Of a DNA stretch of 64,000 nucleotides, positions 62,312-64,000 are shown piece by piece. A program made the position numbers and the translations under genes. The notes under the pieces were generated by a model that worked only from the letters and a program-made list of their open reading frames with translations, did not search any database and was not told where the DNA came from. Origin of the DNA: Psychrobacter glacincola (GTDB taxonomy: Bacteria > Pseudomonadota > Gammaproteobacteria > Pseudomonadales > Moraxellaceae); the NCBI RefSeq assembly GCF_904846075.1, contig NZ_CAJGZH010000001.1, forward strand, positions 62,001 to 126,000, in the 5' to 3' direction. Position 1 is the stretch's first letter; each line of letters begins with the position of its first letter.

Positions 62312-63541
62312 TTAGACGCGCAAATACCGTCCACCTTGCACACTAATGATGCCTAATAATTCAAGCTCCATTAACTGTCCAATCAGCTGTGGTGTGGCAA
62401 GTTTGGTAGCGATAATCAGCGCATCTAAATCCTGCCCGTGCCAATCAAGCTGCTCATAAACAAGGGTTAAATGCTCTGGTACGACGATAGCGCTGGGAGC
62501 AGATTTGATATTGGATGATGCTAGCTTGCCAGTATCTGCAGTAGAACTGCTAACGTTTTCTGTCTGACTGCGACTCAATGTAGATAAGACAGTTGATTGA
62601 AATGAGTGACTGTTATATGGCAACTGACTATTGATATCCTCTAGCACTTGCTGTGGATGATAAATTAAGGTCGCGCCTTCGCGTATTAAGTGATGACAAC
62701 CTTCAGCATTGCTATTATCAATATGACTTGGAATCGCAAAAACTTGCTTACCCTGCTCCGAGGTTAAACGCGCGGTAATCAGCGAACCACTCTGAATGGT
62801 CGCCTCCGTCACAATCGTTGCTAAGCTCAATCCAGCGACCAAACGATTACGCCGTGGAAACGTATGCTTATGTGGCATTGTATGCGGCAACAGCTCACTA
62901 ATAATACAGCCGCCTTGCTCAATTATTTGGGCAAACAATTTATCATGATGATTGGGATAATTGACCTCAATACCCGTACCCATTACCCCAATCGTTCGAC
63001 CTTGATATTCAGCATCTGCCTGTGCTAAAGCGCCTAGATGTGCTCGTTTATCGACACCCATGGCAAGACCGCTGGTGATGATATAACCAGCTTGCGCCAA
63101 ATATTGTGCGATATCAAAGGTGATTTTTTGGGCATGGGCAGTGGGTTTTCGGCTACCGACGATCGCGATTTGCGCTTGACGCAAACGCGCTTTATTGCCT
63201 CGGTAAAATAATAAAGGCGGTGGGTCATAGATTTGCGAGAGCTGTGCGGGATAATCAGGCTGGTCGGCGAATAGCAGACCGTAGCGCCCCTCGATGAGTG
63301 CTTGCTGAATTTTATCGATACTGGCTTGCGTTTGCTCTGGCTGTTCATGACGGGCAAGATGGCTATGATGAATACCCAGTTGCCGCCACGCATCTACTTT
63401 GGCGTACCAAGCAAGCTCTGCTGTGCCAAAAGAAGTAATGAGCTTATGATAAGCAGATAATGATGCATTCACCTCAGTCCACAGCGCCAGTACTGCGCGC
63501 TGCTCATCTGATAAAGAAGAAGTAACTGCCATCATAATCAT
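62312..63541 (-). CDS. dprA: DNA processing protein DprA
   Basis: 409 residues (the ATG three codons on, at 63532, is an equally good start). Rossmann-like DprA core: YPAQLSQIYDPPPLLFYRGN, IAIVGSRKPTAHAQ, SGLAMGVDKRAHLGAL, TIGVMGTGIEVNYPNHHDKLF, SELLPHTMPHKHTFPRRNRLVAGLS, VTEATIQSGSLITARLTSEQGKQVFAIP, and a C-terminal winged helix (DALIIATKLATPQLIGQLMELELLGII). DprA loads RecA on incoming single-stranded DNA during transformation. With comM it suggests natural competence. Confidence 0.95.
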   Translation of the reverse strand: MIMMAVTSSLSDEQRAVLALWTEVNASLSAYHKLITSFGTAELAWYAKVDAWRQLGIHHSHLARHEQPEQTQASIDKIQQALIEGRYGLLFADQPDYPAQLSQIYDPPPLLFYRGNKARLRQAQIAIVGSRKPTAHAQKITFDIAQYLAQAGYIITSGLAMGVDKRAHLGALAQADAEYQGRTIGVMGTGIEVNYPNHHDKLFAQIIEQGGCIISELLPHTMPHKHTFPRRNRLVAGLSLATIVTEATIQSGSLITARLTSEQGKQVFAIPSHIDNSNAEGCHHLIREGATLIYHPQQVLEDINSQLPYNSHSFQSTVLSTLSRSQTENVSSSTADTGKLASSNIKSAPSAIVVPEHLTLVYEQLDWHGQDLDALIIATKLATPQLIGQLMELELLGIISVQGGRYLRV

Positions 63542-63611
63542 CTAGCTCGTATAGGCTAAGTTAGTATATCCCGTCCAAAAATGAGCATGTTCTCACTTAT
63601 AGTGTACTCAT

Positions 63612-64000
63612 TTATAGATATGGCGGTGGTAACAGCTGGTCGCCGACGTTTAATGGTAGCTCTGAATCAAGCACATAAGCATAGCTAATATTATCGAAAG
63701 TATTGAATACCATGACCATACCGCTTGGCTCATTTGGTAAGCGTACTGGCGTGTCATTGTCTTTGGTATCGCGGATCAAAGCCCCTTTTTGATAGACAGT
63801 CAATACATCACCAGGCTTAGCACCATGGGTACTACCTAAATTGATAGCAACAACACTACCCTTCGCCGCTGAGCTGATTGAGTCCATGACTCGGACAATC
63901 ATGCCACCACGACTGACCGTTGCAGGGGCTGGATAAAACACAGGTGGAATAGAGTTATTCAATTCAACAAATACGCGATCACCTTCACGTACTTCTTTGT
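63612..64000 (-). CDS. LysM-linked envelope protein, C-terminal fragment
   Basis: Reading is open to the window edge on the minus strand, so the N-terminus is missing; an apparent TTG start at 63962 is not real because the frame continues upstream as KEVREGDRVFVELNN. The fragment has a beta-rich domain (RGGMIVRVMDSISSAAKGSVVAINLGSTHGAKPGDVLTVYQKG and LNVGDQLLPPPYL), matching the C-terminal part of LysM peptidoglycan-binding proteins commonly encoded just upstream of dprA. The LysM domain itself is not visible here, so the name rests on context. Confidence 0.7.
   Translation of the reverse strand, partial: KEVREGDRVFVELNNSIPPVFYPAPATVSRGGMIVRVMDSISSAAKGSVVAINLGSTHGAKPGDVLTVYQKGALIRDTKDNDTPVRLPNEPSGMVMVFNTFDNISYAYVLDSELPLNVGDQLLPPPYL

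Overview
The window reads as a chromosomal segment of a gammaproteobacterium of the family Moraxellaceae, most likely Psychrobacter. This is inferred from the protein sequences, the complete Na+-pumping NADH:quinone reductase (nqr) operon with apbE and nqrM, the split histidine genes (hisA far from hisBH), and moderate base composition with AT-rich spacers. No search could be run, so the genus is an inference. There is no rRNA, CRISPR array, prophage or transposase gene. There is one tRNA (Phe, GAA) and one pair of small transposon-like repeats.

Layout. 1-5.1 kb: end of thrS, infC with its AUU start, a TelA-family gene and a frameshifted rnr (RNase R). 5.1-8.0 kb (minus): small membrane protein, BON-MscS channel, hisA. 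8.0-9.1 kb: long non-coding leader. 9.1-17.9 kb: nqrABCDEF, an SDR gene, apbE and nqrM, i.e. the Na+ pump together with its flavin- and iron-insertion factors. 18.3-23.8 kb: MFS exporter, then a tesA/ybbA/ybbP-like lipase-ABC operon. 23.9-25.3 kb: an AT-rich two-gene cassette, a Panacea-domain (DUF4065) protein overlapping a coiled-coil/membrane protein, which looks like a toxin-antitoxin or defence pair. 25.7-36.2 kb: avtA, small secreted or membrane proteins (two of them broken), hisH-hisB, a PanM-like GNAT gene, tRNA-Phe, DUF4385, gph, comM. 36.5-42.6 kb: penicillin-acylase-like lipoprotein, hemN with an in-frame TGA, a ~170 bp MITE-like element, phytase-like protein. 42.7-46.2 kb: qmcA/nfeD pair and three tandem paralogous outer-membrane barrel genes. 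46.5-51.5 kb: bioF-bioC, then dnaK and grpE with sigma-32-like promoters. 52-56 kb: hormone-sensitive-lipase-type esterase and two paralogous metallophosphoesterases. 56-61.3 kb: a lipid-desaturation locus with two fatty acid desaturases, a DCC thiol-disulfide protein, two four-helix membrane proteins, an epimerase and a GbsR/MarR-type regulator. 61.3-64 kb: tsaC, the second MITE copy, dprA and part of a LysM gene.

The two most interesting signals are these. (1) A 20-bp near-palindrome, ATTTCTGTCAAAACAGAAAT or its variant, lies upstream of both desaturase genes and of the local regulator gene; at one desaturase it overlaps the -35 box of a strong promoter, which defines a self-contained predicted regulon. 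(2) The Panacea plus membrane-protein cassette. Four genes (rnr, hemN and two uncharacterised ones) each carry a single-base-type lesion, so either this strain is losing genes or the assembly has residual errors; that should be settled before the lesions are interpreted biologically.
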